Shown: positions 22,771 to 34,787 of the stretch, in pieces
Layout: each line of letters begins with the position of its first letter
Position numbering within the stretch: the first letter of the stretch is position 1
Assembly: GCA_963575745.1 (NCBI GenBank)
Contig: CAUYUJ010000692.1
Span: forward strand, 1 to 64,000
Direction: 5' to 3'
DNA from: Prorocentrum cordatum
Lineage: Eukaryota; Sar; Dinophyceae; Prorocentrales; Prorocentraceae
DNA: 64,000 nucleotides
Notes under the pieces: generated by a model
The model's database searches: none
What the model was told of the DNA's origin: nothing
Seen by the model: the letters and a program-made list of their open reading frames with translations, nothing else
Made by a program: the position numbers and the translations under genes

Positions 22771-25039
22771 CCGAAGCTACGTTGCAAACGTGGCAGCGGC
22801 CGCCGATTCGCGCGCGTCGATCCTGGCGCGAAGACCCCCGAGCGGAGCCCCAGCCGGATTCGCAGCCAAGACAGCCGTAATAGGTCGCCCTCTCCAAGAC
22901 ATGCGGGGGGGGCACATATCCCCCCATGCAAGGGGCGGCAGGGCTCTCGAAGTCCGGGGGGCGCGCGTTGGTCGCGCCGAGGAACGCCGCCCCCTGGGCG
23001 CGGGGGTCGGCGAGTCTCGCGTGGCCCGAGAGGTCGCGGATGTCCGCCGCGGCCCCTGCGACGCAACAGCGTCTATCCGAATCCGCTCCGACTTTCGAGC
23101 GCGCGCGTTCGAATTTCGCCCCCCGCCCAGGCGACAGGAGCAACCCCGCTCAACCTCGGCCATCGTGGTCAACCCCTCGACTGAGCTGCGCGGCGCGCTG
23201 GCGCCGATGGCATCATCTGCGTGGATCCCGCGTTCCTTTCACAGGTGGCGCGCTTTCGTTCGCTGGGGGATTGTCCTATGAGCCCCCTCCTCTATCGCGA
23301 GCGGCGCCCCGATGGAAGTGGATAGTATGGCTCCGTTCCAGCGTGCAGGGCCTCATCGCCACCGCCGATCATGCGGTGCATGGGGCTGCTGAGATCCTGG
23401 GCGGCAGTCGTGATCCGACCCCGTGCCGCCCATGGCGACGCCGTGGAATGCCTTCATGTCCGCATGGCTCTCATTCGCAGGGCTTGATCTGGAGGGCCCG
23501 CCATTGTGGGCGCCCTTTAGCAGCGCCCCGAACTCCTGTTCCACAATGCGCCCTCGATCGGCGCAGAAGGCACCAAGTATCCTTCGACGAAGGCGCGCAA
23601 GACATGGGCAGTCGCATGTGGGAGTGTCTTCGGGCGCCATGGGAGGTGCTCGGCAATGTCCTCGCGCGGATAACGCCGGGGCAGACTGCGGCAACATGTG
23701 AGGCGCGCGATGCTGGCAATCCCCAGGCCTCCACTCTTACAACGACATGTGTTCATGTCGACCAACTTCTCCGATCTCTCGAGACATCGCGAAATTGCCC
23801 TCGAGGCCGCCCGCTACGCCGCGTGCGTCCGATATGGCGGGCCATGTCGGTAATATTGCCGAGGCGCTGCAGAGCGCGTGTTGCCGCGTCTTTCACAGCC
23901 TGACAGACGCCCACAAGTGCGGGGCGAAACGTCGTCATGGGTTGCTTAACGCGGAGGCTTCGGTGGGCCTCAGCCCATGCCGGCGCCAGTGGCAACGCCC
24001 GCAGATGATGGCACGCTGACCCAAGTTGGCAGCCATGGGTGCCCAGCCTGCCCCGCGCCAGTGACGTGCCTCCAGGCAAGGGCGCTGGCAGTTTTGTATG
24101 CGACGACGCTTTCAAGGGTGATCCGGCCGCCCCTGCGCCGAGATGGTCGGCGTTTTCGTCTGGTCGTTAGCTCGAGACAACGTTCAGCGACAATGGGCTA
24201 CTCCTATACGGGGGGGCGTCGGACTCTCGGTCATTCATGCTCTTGGACCAGATGGGTGCGCCTTCAAGTGGGTGAATCTATGCAGCGACTCCAGTTGCAT
24301 CGTGCAGAGTACAGGTGGCAAGAGCAAAGTGAAGACAACGCCCTGCCCGGGCATCGACGACATGAGCAACCCGCGACTGTGCAGACATAATGCGGAGGTG
24401 TCAAACCTTGCGTTCGTTTTTTCCATGTGCCCTCGGATGCATGAGTTCCGATGCCAGCGAGGCGCAACGCTGGGGGGCTTCAGTATCTGGATGCGCGATG
24501 ATAATGTTGTGGGCCGCGCGTGAGATTGGCTACGGGACCTTTCGGCTCGTGCGCGACTGCCCCGTCGGATGCAATTGGCCTTTGTGGCCCGGCGCCGGCG
24601 GGGGCGCCCGCGCGTTTTACCCAGCTGCTGCGCGGCAGAGGCGCGACGGAGAAATGCGCCGCAAACTCGATGTCATCGCGGCCCCCGCGAACCCGCGCAA
24701 TCGAGAACAGAGGAACATCAACCTCATTGTACGCGAGGCCAGAGCGCAGTATATGACCGGAGACTTCGATGGTTATCGCGAAGGGAACAAAGTCGCAGGC
24801 CACAAGGCCTCAGCATTGAATCCTGGGTGGGTTTCGAGAGCTCTCGGCGGAATAAGCGAGCCGCGCGTGCACGAACGCGGCAGTTTTGCATTGCGAAGCG
24901 AATATGTAAGCTCCGTGCGCTTCGGAGCGGTCGTCGAGTAGCCTCGGATAGCGGCGCCGGCGGGCCCCGCGTGCTTCCACCTCGTGCAGAGTGCATCGCA
25001 ATCATCCTTCCTCCGTTTGCCCCCCTGCTACGTCAGTTG
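22771..25039. other. Downstream of gag, no gene assigned
   Basis: Many medium ORFs on both strands but no pol motif (no protease DTG/DSG, no RT YVDD, no integrase HHCC). A minus-strand frame at 24803-24480 (HILRSGLAYNEVDVPLFSIA) looks mildly protein-like, without recognition. May be an eroded internal part of the element. Confidence 0.4.
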
Positions 25040-26129
25040 CCGCAGCTGTTGCAGCTGCCCCCCCCCCCTTTCCCGTCGTGGCCCCCCAGCATCTCCTCCC
25101 CCTCCTCCCCTTCCTAATTTTCCCTTCATTCCCCTCGTTCTCGTCTTTGCTCGTCCTTTGTTTCGCCGTCTGCCTCGTCCTCCTCGCCCCCGTCTTCGTT
25201 GGCCCCCCCCCCCCGTCTTCTTCTTGCTTTGCGCGCCCCCCCCATCGACAGGAATTGTTCTGCATCGTCGTGGATATCATTTTTCCCCATCTCATCCACT
25301 CATCCTCGCCCCCCCCACCCACCCCGCACACCCCTTTCTCGACGCTCCGCCGCGGCGCCGCGCGCGGGGGGGGGGGGCAGAGCGCTCCAGCAACCTGCCA
25401 GGCGCGTCGCGCGGCTTTCACGACGGCTCTGAAGCGCCCCGAGAGAGCTCCAAGGCGGCCCTGCCGGGTGCCCAAACCGGCTCCTACGGCGCAGGACGGG
25501 CTGGGGGCGCTTCGACGCGGCCGGAATCCAGGCCCCGCCCGCCGTCGCAAACTGGGCTCGCGCGCGAGTGGCGCCCAGCCAGGGGGCGGGGGGGGGCAGG
25601 GGTGCGCAGTGGGGGCGCGTTGACTTAGGAAAGCTGGGCATTGAAAGAAATAGATCCCGCGGACTTCTTGGGGCCGTCTCGGGGGCCTCTGGGACCGCCA
25701 TGGGGCCGCCGTGGAGGCCCTTTGAACGATCGCGGGGGCGATGTCGGGCGCCTCTTGCACTGCTGCGGCCGCCGGGGGGCCGGGGCGATGCTGCCGCCAA
25801 CGTCATATAGAAAAAAGAAGTCAGTGATTCTAATAGTTTCTAGTTTTTTGGGGGGACCTTGGGGGCTTCCTGGGCCGTCGCGCGTGCTTCTTGGGTGCCC
25901 CCATGGTTGTCTTGGGTCATTTTGAGGGTACCTTGGGCCGTCCCGGTGGTTTCTTTCGCGGGCTTGGGGAGCGCCGCGCGGTTGTCGTTGGCGCTGCCGG
26001 GATCAGCATGGCCGTCTTAGAGGCAGCGCCGGCAGTCGTGGAAGCCTCCCCCAAGCATGGGGCCAGTCGGGGAGTTCCCCTGGCGACGGACCTGGCCTTT
26101 TGGCGTTGCGAATGCCGCCGTTGTGAGCA
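25040..26129. other. GC-rich, homopolymer-bearing spacer
   Basis: C-runs and G-runs (25061-25068, 25203-25213, 25369-25377), T/C-rich parts, then TTGGGGG-type degenerate repeats (25850-25960) reminiscent of 12640-13015. No gene. Confidence 0.5.
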
Positions 26130-26710
26130 TCGCCTTCGGCGGAGCTTCCTTTTGGGCCGCGAAGCGTGCGAGGGGCGTGCCGGGCGCCGTGCGAACCCTG
26201 CCACCGGGGCTTCCGGCGGAGCTTCCTATGGGGCCACGAAGCGCGTGAGGGGCGCGCCGAAATGGTGGGGGCGGCGCTGTGCGAACCTCGCCATTGGGGC
26301 CTTCGGTGGAGCTCCCTGCGGGGTTGCGAAGCGCGCGATGTGCGCGCCGCAATGGAGGCGGCGGCGTCGCGCGAACCCTGCCAGTTGGGCCTTCGGCGGA
26401 GTTCCTTATGTTGCCGCGAAGCGCGCGAGGGGCGCGCCGAAGTGCACGCGGCGGTGCCATGCGAATCCTGCCTGTGGGATCTTCGGTGGAGCCCCCTACG
26501 GTGCCGCGAAGCGTGTGAGGGGCAACGAATGGAGGCAGTGCCGCGCGCGCCTTGCCACTGCAGCCTTCGGCGGAGCTCCATCTGGGGCCGCGAAGCGCGT
26601 GGGGTGTGCGCCGAAATGGAGGCGACGGTGCTGTGCGAATCCTGTTCGCGGGGCCTCCGGCGGAGTTCCTAATTGCGCCGCGAAGCGCGTGAAAATGGGC
26701 GCGCCGACGT
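26130..26710. repeat. 90-bp satellite, seven copies, related to the 19.4-kb array
   Basis: CCTTCGGCGGAGCTTCCTATG variants recur at about 26137, 26214, 26304, 26394, 26484, 26568 and 26658. Each continues GGGCCGCGAAGCGCGTGAGG then GCGCGCCGAAATGGAGGCG. The first half of the unit matches the 98-bp satellite; the second half differs. Confidence 0.85.
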
Positions 26711-27187
26711 AGAGGCGGCGCTGGGGGACATTGCATGTCCTGCGCCGCCATCGCAGCCGGTTCGGCCGAGGAGGGCTGTCGTGACCGGGTAGTGGGGGCG
26801 GGGGGTTCTTCGCGGGCTATGTGGCCGCGGCGGCAAAACCAGGATCTCGTCGCGCGCGTTTCTTCTATGCCACCTGTGCTTCCTCTTCTCCTCCGCCCCG
26901 CAGCCGTTGTCCAGTCTTAGCTGCTTAGCTCCCGCCCCGCCGTGGCCCCCCGCCTCGACCCCCGAGGGCGCGGCCAGGGGGGGGGCCGAGGCGACGGCCT
27001 CCAGTGGCCCGTTCTAGCCCTCGAGAAGATGTCTGTTGCCATCGCGGGCTCAGAAGGCTGTCGCGCCTGCGGTGCTTCTCATGCGCCAGCGTGAACGCGG
27101 CGGTGCCCTGCGAACCCTGCTTCTTGAAAAGGCTGCCAATGTGCGTTGCCACCGCGCGTCGAAAACCGCCTGATCGTTGAGGGGGCT
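26711..27187. other. No gene seen
   Basis: GC-rich with no supported frame. Confidence 0.4.
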
Positions 27188-27385
27188 TGGATTTCGAGGT
27201 GATTTTCGAGGTGGATTTCGAGGTGGATTTCGAGATGGATTTCGACGTGGATCCACGCGTGAATGTCGAAGCGGATTTCGAATGAGATTTCGAGGCCGTT
27301 TTGTGGGCAGCCGTCGCGCGTTTCGCCGCCCCCGCAGCGCCGCCGGAAATCCACGTCGGAATCCACGTCGGGTTTCACATCGATA
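27188..27385. repeat. 12-bp minisatellite present in both orientations
   Basis: Tandem GGTGGATTTCGA variants at 27188-27300, then inverted units (GAAATCCACGTCGGAATCCA) at 27345-27385. The two parts can pair. Confidence 0.7.
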
Positions 27386-28049
27386 TTCTGGGCCTGCCAC
27401 GGCCCCGGGTCGTTTCGGCGCGCGCCGAATGCACCGGCACCCTGCGTCAGCGCAGCCAGGGATGGGGGCGGCCGTCTTCGGGCGCGGGCGAGGCGCCGGC
27501 CGCGCGAGGGGCGGCCGTTTTCGGAGAGGGGGCCTTTGCGGCAACGCGCCCCCCCAGAAGATGACCGCCGACGGCGTCGGGGGCAGCGGCGCGAAGCAGC
27601 GGCCGACGAAGGGCCGCCCCGGCGAGGTCCAGAGGGCAACGGGCATGCTTTCGGCGAAGAAGGCGGGCATTTCAGCAGAGGCACTCGTTCGCATGTGGCA
27701 CTTTTACGTGTGGTGGCACGCGCGTGAAGCTTGCGCGCGTGAAAGTGAATGTGCATGCGGTCGCGTGCGAAAGCTGTCATTATCTATGGCCTTCGGCCCA
27801 TCCGCGGCCGCGTCTGGGTGGTGGGTCAGGGGCCTTTGAGGCGCGCGCGTGGATCTCGCGGTCGCTCTCCCAGGGGCCTCTTGGGGATTTGGGGCGGCCG
27901 CTTGGATGCCGTCTGGGGCGCTGTCTCTTTGGGCCCCGTAAATTTTTTTTGGGCGTCTTGGGGGCCTCCCGGGGCTGCTTCGGGGCTGTTTGGCGCCGGC
28001 ATCTTGCGGGCTTCTGCGGGGCTTCTCGTGGCCCCCTCGACGCCGCGAG
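27386..28049. other. No gene seen
   Basis: GC-rich. Overlapping frames in both directions with no domain. Confidence 0.4.
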
Positions 28050-28790
28050 TGGCGCGCAAAGGGCGGTCCCTGAACGCGGCCTCTCTATCTGCGGCGCGCT
28101 CGCAGGGCGCGGCGGGCGCGGCGCTCCCTCGACGCCGCGGGGGGAGAGCGCGTGGCGGGCGGTTCCTCGACGCGGCCTCTATCCGCGACGGGCTCGCAGG
28201 GCGCGACCGGGGTTGCGCTTTCTCGACGGCGCAGGGGGCGCGCCCCCCTCGGCGCGGCCTCCATCCGCGACCCGCTCGCAGGGCGCAGCAGGAGCGGCAC
28301 TTTGTCGACGGCCGAGGGGGCGCGCAGAAGGTGGCCCCTCTGCGCGGCCCCTATCCGCGGCGCGCTTGCAGGGCGCAGCAGACGCGGCGCTTTCTCGACG
28401 CCGGGGGGGCGCGCAGCGGGTGGTCCCCGAGCGCGGCCTCAACCTGCGACGCGTTTGCAGGGCGCGGCAGGAATGGCAATTCCTCGACGCCGCAGGGGGC
28501 ACGTAGTGGATGGCCTCTCGCCGCGGCTTCTGCTCGCGACGCGCTCGTAGGGCGCGGCGCGAGTGGCACTTTGTCGACGTCGCAAGGGCCGCGCAGTGGG
28601 CGGCCCTTTGGCGCGGCGCAGTGGCACTTGTCGACGCATATGCAGGGCGCGGAGTGCGGCGCGGCGCTTTCTCGGCGCCGCAGGGGGCGCGCAGGGGGAG
28701 GTCCTTCAGCGCGGCCACCGTCCGCGACGCGCCCTCGGACGATGGGGGGGGGGGCGGGCGGGCGGGGGGGGGGGGCGAGGGGCGCCGGCC
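28050..28790. repeat. 88-bp GC-rich satellite, about eight copies
   Basis: Units carry CCGCGACGCGCTCGCAGGGC followed by CGACGCCGCAGGGGGCGCGC and recur about every 88 bp (near 28090, 28180, 28265, 28350, 28440, 28525, 28615, 28715). Long plus- and minus-strand ORFs follow the repeat and should not be called genes. Confidence 0.8.
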
Positions 28791-29960
28791 GCGGCCTCCT
28801 AGTGTCCAGCGTCTCGAATGAGTGCCTGTGAACGCTCGTGGGTCTTCCTCCTCAGTCTCCTTGCCCCCTTTCTTTCTCCCGCATATTGCCCCCGCAACAT
28901 TTCGACGCGCCGCGGGCGGTGGGCGCGGGCAGGATCTGACCCCCGAGTTTCTGCCGCGCTGGCAGGGCGACTCCCCTAATGACCGCGTGGCGCGGTCGAG
29001 TCCGCGTTGTGGGAAGTCGTTGGGCGCGCCGCGGATCGCCCCCTCCTGGGCGCGCCGTGGCCCGCGAGGGGACTTTCGGAAGCGGGTCGTCGGTCCGAGA
29101 CCGCCCGCGCTGCGTGCAGCTGGAAACGGTTCGCCCAGTTGAAGCATCCGAACCATGCCGAGGGGCGACGGGCGCATGCGACTCAACTCTGCTGCGACGT
29201 TTGCAGAGGCTTGGGCGCCCGTGGCGTCGGATGCTGCTCGCGCGTCGCAAATTAATCTGCGCCGGGATGCAATGGGTCATCTGTTCGTCCACTGCTGCGG
29301 CGGCTGGCGCGCCAGCTCGCCCGGCGCCCCGGGGGCGGTTCTGTTCGTCTGCGCAGCTTCCGGGGGCGAGCGCGCCAGTTTGCCCGGCGCCGCGCAGGTG
29401 GGCGCGCAGGTTTGAGGCCCGCGGGCCACCGGCAGCCGAGGGGCCGCTTGCCGCGGCCTTTCTTTTTGCGCCCGCGGGCAAGTCCAGCGACGGCAGCGAT
29501 GACCAGTTCGCAGTCATTTGCCCGCCCCCCCCCCCTCTCGCGCGCCGTCTCCGCGACGTTCCGACGCGCGTCGCGCGGCGAGTTTGGGCGCCGAGTTGGG
29601 GCCCCGAGTTCCGGCTGCGTTTGCAGGGCAATTGTTCTCGTCAGCAACGCGCGCGCCGAGGGAGCTTTTGGGGGTCTCGCGGAAATCCCTTCGGGCGCGT
29701 CGCGGCCGTCCCGGCGCTGCCCGTTGCCGCCCATCGTCGCGCAACCGCTGGTCGGGGCTGCCCTAGTCGCGCGGGCTGCTCTTCGCGCTGGGGCAGCTGG
29801 GCGGGGCGCCCAGCCCCGAACTTTTCTGGTCGTTCCATGGCCGGTGGCGCGCGTATGCGCGACGTGGGGCGCGCGCCGTGCATGTTTTCCCCGCTGCGAC
29901 GGACGCGCCTTCGCGCGCGTGCCCGCGCGCGCCCGCGTCTTCGCGGCGCGCGCGTTCGGA
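28791..29960. other. No gene seen; weak repeat echoes
   Basis: GC-rich. Blocks such as CCCCGAGTT…GC(T/G)GCG(T/C)…GCAGGGC recur near 28942 and 29598, suggesting eroded relatives of the preceding satellite. Confidence 0.4.
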
Positions 29961-29961
29961 C

Positions 29962-31500
29962 GTGATCGCTTTTCATATTCCAAGAGGCAGGAACAAATCC
30001 TCACAATGCTTGCTGAGACCTGGCAGCCCGATAAGTCATATGGAATTATTGGGTGGACCTGTTTCCTGTTTGTGTCAAACAGATCCACTACCAACGAGGT
30101 CTCAGTGCCTTTCTCTGGTGGAGCGCCAATTACAGTGCTTCGGATGGCAAACGCGTGGATCAACGTCCGCATCGTGCTCGCAACAGCTTGTGCCCCAACT
30201 ACCACGAACAGTGGGCCCCTACTCGCCAAGGTGTGGCTTCGTGCCTGCCCAGCACGTTAAGGTGGACATCTCACGTTGCATTGATGTGATGGGCCCTGGC
30301 AAGGGCCCGCTGTCATGTGCCCGCTCACGTCTCGCTGCCCCGCTGTCATGGGCCCTGGCAGGGCTGCGCATTGGGGCCATGGTGATACGTTCAACGTCCT
30401 TGCCAAGCCATCGCCCCCCATGTTCACCGGCAGAGTTGCTGCTGTCCTACCCGTTGAACAATGAGTTGAGACGAGGGATCGTCCACGCGCCAACGCTTGG
30501 CACGCCGCAAGAACGAGCGCAATTTTGTTCAGCTGACGTTGCTTTTCATGCATGGTGCTACGTTGCGCAACCTGAGTGCAGTTCCTATGTCCTTGGCGAC
30601 CCATGCGTTCCCTTTTCACCACCCCTTGATTCACCCGTCACTGCTTATCAGGGGCGCGAGAAGGCCCTCGAATTGCGCCGTGCTCTTCGCGTGCGCCTGG
30701 AGCAATCCGCGGATTTTCAGCGCCGTCATGGCTTCTGTGCGTTGCAGACAAAGGCGCTCGGTGACCACGAGATGGTTTCGTGGATGAATCATTCCTTGAG
30801 GTCCATGTATTCTGCGGCTGACGACATTCCCCCCCCCCGCTGGTGGTGAGGCCCACGCTGAGCAGTCTGTAGCGCGTGGGCAATCACAGATGCAGACGAC
30901 CTCGACGAAGCCATTCACTGCAAGAGCGCCTACATTCAAGAGTTGAAGATTTGCTTTTGGCAGCAGGCCGAGGCGAATCTGGATGGCCCGCCGTCCTTGC
31001 CACAGCGAGGGAAACGCGGGCCCACTGCTGTCCTCGCGGGTTCCGCCGCCTCCGCCAAAGGCGCCTCCCCGCCCGAGGGCGCCGCTGCGCCTGCCCCGGC
31101 GGGGCCGCCTCTGCCGCTGCATCCGCCGCCGCCGATTCTCCCGGCGAAGCCCAAGGATCCGCCTGCGCCTCCACTTCGTCCGCCGTTTATGCTTGCAGTG
31201 GGCTCCAGTGCGCTGGTGGCTACACCTGCAGACGCCGCTCCTTGTGCGGCTGCTGCAGCGTCGCCCCAGCTCGCGGCGATCGCGGCGCGCGAATGCCGCG
31301 ATCGATCCCGACATGAGTCTGGAACGGATATTTTGGGCAATCAGAGCAACCCCTTGCACTTCCAAGGGGTGCTGCATACTTACGAAGACAGTCGATTTCT
31401 TCTCGAGGGTACCTTCCCTCTAGCGGGGTCATGGCAACTACTCCATGTGCACGACGGATCAGCAGTGTGCGGAGTGTTCACAGTACGGTTTACATGACAG
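29962..31500 (+). pseudogene. Frame-broken coding region, 5' part, unrecognised
   Basis: An ORF reading through 30849 has protein-like content (AELLLSYPLNNELRRGIVHA, CVPFSPPLDSPVTAYQG, FCALQTKALGDHEMVSWMN). After a frame break it continues with DDLDEAIHCKSAYIQELK, a Pro/Ala linker and SSALVATPADAAP, then GNQSNPLHFQGVLHTYEDSR up to the stop at about 31497. No domain was recognised. It lies just upstream of the KptA-like part on the same strand, so both may be one gene. Breaks could be introns, decay or sequencing indels. Confidence 0.4.
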
Positions 31501-31503
31501 CGG

Positions 31504-32440
31504 GTGCTTCTTTGCATGCGAATGCATCATTATGTCATGCGAGAACACATTAACATGGCCCTTTCTCCTCGAAGGATGGGGGCACGCCCATCACTTCTTC
31601 GGCACCAAACAGCAGTTCAGCACATCGATCTTCACACGCTGCGCCGCGACAGCCAGGAGCGCAGTGGACTCAACCAGTTCCTTGATCGTCGGGTCAACAT
31701 CTGGCCGCGGTCGCCCGGTGTGGCGCCATCGGGAGTTTGCGACGCTGCCTCCTCGTTCGATCAGATGATGAAAACCGTCTTTAGGCAAAAAGGCGCATGG
31801 ATCAGAGAAGCAATCTGTTGTTGACCACGTGCGGCAGGTTCAAGACCTTGGACAACCATTGCAGTCCGAAGACGATTGCTACGCCATTGCGATCTTACGC
31901 TCGCTCCAAGTGCGCAGTCAATACGACAAGGCACTTTTCCAGGTCTTTGTTCAGCGCGATGGTTGCAACACCCTTGGGCAGAACTTTCCATGGTTGAACG
32001 TTTTGGCTAGTCGGGCTGTTAGATGACCGAGCTGCGTGCGCGTTCAGAGCCAGCCCTGGGTGGTGGGTTGGGGACGTTTATCATGGGCAGACGTCGAGCA
32101 CCTGCATCATGCCATTACCAAGGGTGCTTGGACCGGCTTGACTACCTACGGCATCATTCCTGGGTATGGCGCTGCACGCATGAGTCGGAAGGAACTTTCG
32201 TCAGTTCCTGCTCCTGTGCGTTTGGCGCGCCGAACCCCCGCGCCAAGCTTCGAGGCTGCAAATTCGACCACGAGAAGTAGCAGGTCGACATCGTCATTGA
32301 CATGACAGCCGCCACTGCCGCTGGTTGTGAGTTTTAGCATGGAGAGCAGGGCGCCATCACGTGCCCGCGGACCGCCCCGCGAGGTGCCTTTCTTGCAATC
32401 CGTACCGTTGGGGGCCTGGCCCTCTACCCTGACCGCAGTG
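31504..32440 (+). pseudogene. RNA 2'-phosphotransferase (KptA/TRPT1)-like region, frame-broken
   Basis: Pieces in family order: SSFDQMMKTVFRQKGAWIRE (31504 frame), DLGQPLQSEDDCYAIAILR and KALFQVFVQRDGCN (31829 frame), SWADVEHLHHAITKGAWTG then LTTYGIIPGYG (32036 frame), and VDIVIDMTAATAAGCEF then GAITCP (about 32285-32360). KptA enzymes remove the 2'-phosphate left by tRNA splicing; their usual order is an arginine-QGHS segment, an HGT segment with a downstream Trp and GL.PG, then a (V/I)(V/I)I.(I/V)D…G..FY…GVIL segment. Here HHGT reads HHAI and the QGHS segment reads QNFPW, so catalytic residues look lost. The assignment is by pattern memory only. Confidence 0.4.
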
Positions 32441-32689
32441 CGCCCTGGTCTTGCCCTCCGCTGGGCAAGCTTCCTGAGCCTCGGAGTCAGTATGAAGTCT
32501 GTGACATTGTGCCGGTGGCAACACCTGCGGCGAAACGCGCGCCGCAACCGTAACCCATGCCCCCGCCGCGGCCGCAGCACCCGCGCAGACCCCCGTGGTG
32601 TCAATGCCCCGTGCGAGCGGTCTTCTTATTGGCGAGTGCCCACCGCCTCCGACCCACCGTGGTTTAGCCCGCGCAGGCATCCGCGCCTT

Positions 32690-34787
32690 CAGATGCCGAC
32701 GCCGACATCCAGGATGTTCGTCGCCTGGATAAATATCTGGTCGCCACCGCCGAATTCTCAGACACTCCTGCGCCGGTGGAGACACCTGCATCCGGACAGG
32801 ATGCGACCCCGCCTGCACTGCCACCAACCCGAGTAGGCCAGGAGACCGCCGATGACAGCGCCAGCGCCGTTGAATTGTGGAACAGCTTGCAGACCTGCAA
32901 AGAGCAGTACTTCGAGCCGCTGGTTATGGAACTCCCCGAGGATTGTTGGCAGAGAAGCACGGGGTACAGACGTATCCAGACATCGTCTACGCACGACCTT
33001 GGGGCACCTTTCGTTGCCAAGATTTCAGCTCCCCATGGTTGCGAGGAGACATCAAGCGAGCCATTGCTTTGCAGGGGGGGAAGCTGTTTGGCCCTGTCAT
33101 TGACCTGGCCCATGTCGGAAACTGTCTGTTCAAATTGTTCAACTCCCACTTTTCGGTGAGGGGCCCCTCATGGGCCAACATCCGGTACGATGATCGCGGA
33201 CATGTGCAAAGTGGGTGCAAGTTTGCATATCTTCTTCTTGCCGATGTGCCCGATGAAATGCATGCCCACTTCTCTCTATGCGACGTGGCCGAGCATTTGG
33301 GCACCTCCGTCGGCGACGCAGTCGATGATGCGCCGGTGGAACCACCCGCGATTCGCGACGCTGACCCCACGGAAGCGGACCACGGCGACGATCGGGCTGT
33401 CAAAGCGAACGAGAAGAGGACCATGGCCATTTTCCCGATCACCGCTCCATCTGAGATCTTGCTTAGCGACCCCACTGCTAGCTGGCCCCCTTCAGGCAGC
33501 CAAGATTCTTTGCGTTTGCATTCTGGGAAATCCCAGACATTACTGAACGCGTTGTTGTGCGAAGTCGAGCAGCGCACTAGCGCGACCTATGTGGATGACA
33601 AACATGGGTTCGACACCTGCGTCGACATCAGTATCCGGTTCAACGCTGACATGGGAAATTACAACGCGAGGGTTGATCACCGCAGCCCATGGGCTTTTCA
33701 GTTGCAAGACCTTTGTAGCCATATCAGCTTTCTGCAAACTCTGATTCGGAACCTGGATTACAAGGGCGGTGACGAGCGCAGTACATTTCACCTGATATCC
33801 AACACATACGTGACCGTCTTGATCACAGCTACTGAACGCTCGGTTGAGACACCCAGGGTTGATACTCGCCCTGATCACCTAGGGCTTCTTACTTTACGCA
33901 AGCTCTGGGAAGTCGCGGTGGCCTCCAATGGGACATTCAAGCGCCACTTGCAGTCAGACTTCCCCATGGGCGACAAGACGGATGCAGGCGCCGCCGCTGC
34001 ATTGCGACTGGAACCTTGCGCTTCTGAGGCTGACGCCGATGGTGCTCCGCGCGTCTCTGTGCTCTCAGGCCCTGCCGCTGACCCAGGCAGCTTTGCTTTT
34101 GCTGCTGCCCCCGCCCAGGAACAGATCGTCGAGGTTCTCCGGGCGGACTCCGACGAACGCCTGGAGGGCGATGAGAAGGCTGAGAAGGAAGCCGTTCTCA
34201 TCGAAAAGGCCGATCAAATCATCGCCGAGCATTGTGGCGCGGCCACGGCGCGCCGGTCTCGCGGGAACACATCGGCATGTTGTCTTTCCGACCAAGTCAC
34301 TGGCAAAGGATGGAAATCTCCTTCGACCGATCTTGCCACATATAGCGCTCATTCGATGCCCGATCGGGCCCTCTGCGATCTCGGACGTTCCTGGAGCGCT
34401 GGTGGAAACGCCCGCAGACGCATCGAGATGCTCATCCAGGATGGTGCAGGTGGTCTTCAAACGGAGAAGCGGCGCTGCGACAAATACTCCCGTGACCTCC
34501 CCGATAACTACAGCGACCGCACTTGCAATGTGTGCGCGACCTCTCTCGCCCATGGCGACGTCGGCGAAGCCCAGGTTGCATTCGTCGCTGGCGTCGGCAG
34601 CTGGGTCCGCAACAAGCTGAACCGCGAAGTTGCGCGGCGCATCATGCGCGAAGACTTCTCCGCCAGGATCGCAGGCAGGCGATCCGACGCTGCGAGGGAG
34701 AGAGACCACCTTCGGCAGCTTGCCGCCGCAGCCGAAATTTGGTATCAGAAATGGCTTGAGCAGGAATCGCTGTCGGCCAAGCAATAA
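32690..34787 (+). CDS. Long open frame downstream of the KptA-like region, unknown
   Basis: The frame 32877-34787 (636 codons, stop TAA) is preceded by an overlapping frame (about 32690-32960) that reads QYEVCDIVPVATP-like and DTPAPVETPASGQDATPPA. Protein-like blocks include RPWGTFRCQDFSSPWLRGDI, FGPVIDLAHVGNCLFKLFN, CVDISIRFNADMGNYNARV and, at the end, VARRIMREDFSARIAGR then RERDHLRQLAAAAEIWYQKW, a probable helical tail. A short PVETPA-type motif recurs (32775, 33325, 33845, 34400). No family was recognised. The single frame may include short introns. Confidence 0.45.

Noticed and set aside
24480-24803. Minus-strand ORF with HILRSGLAYNEVDVPLFSIA
   Set aside because: Locally protein-like, but no family, no partner exon, and equal openness on the other strand.
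27724-28831. Plus- and minus-strand ORFs of 260-360 codons over the 28-kb satellite
   Set aside because: They exist because the 88-bp satellite lacks stops in several frames; no domain, and both strands are equally open.
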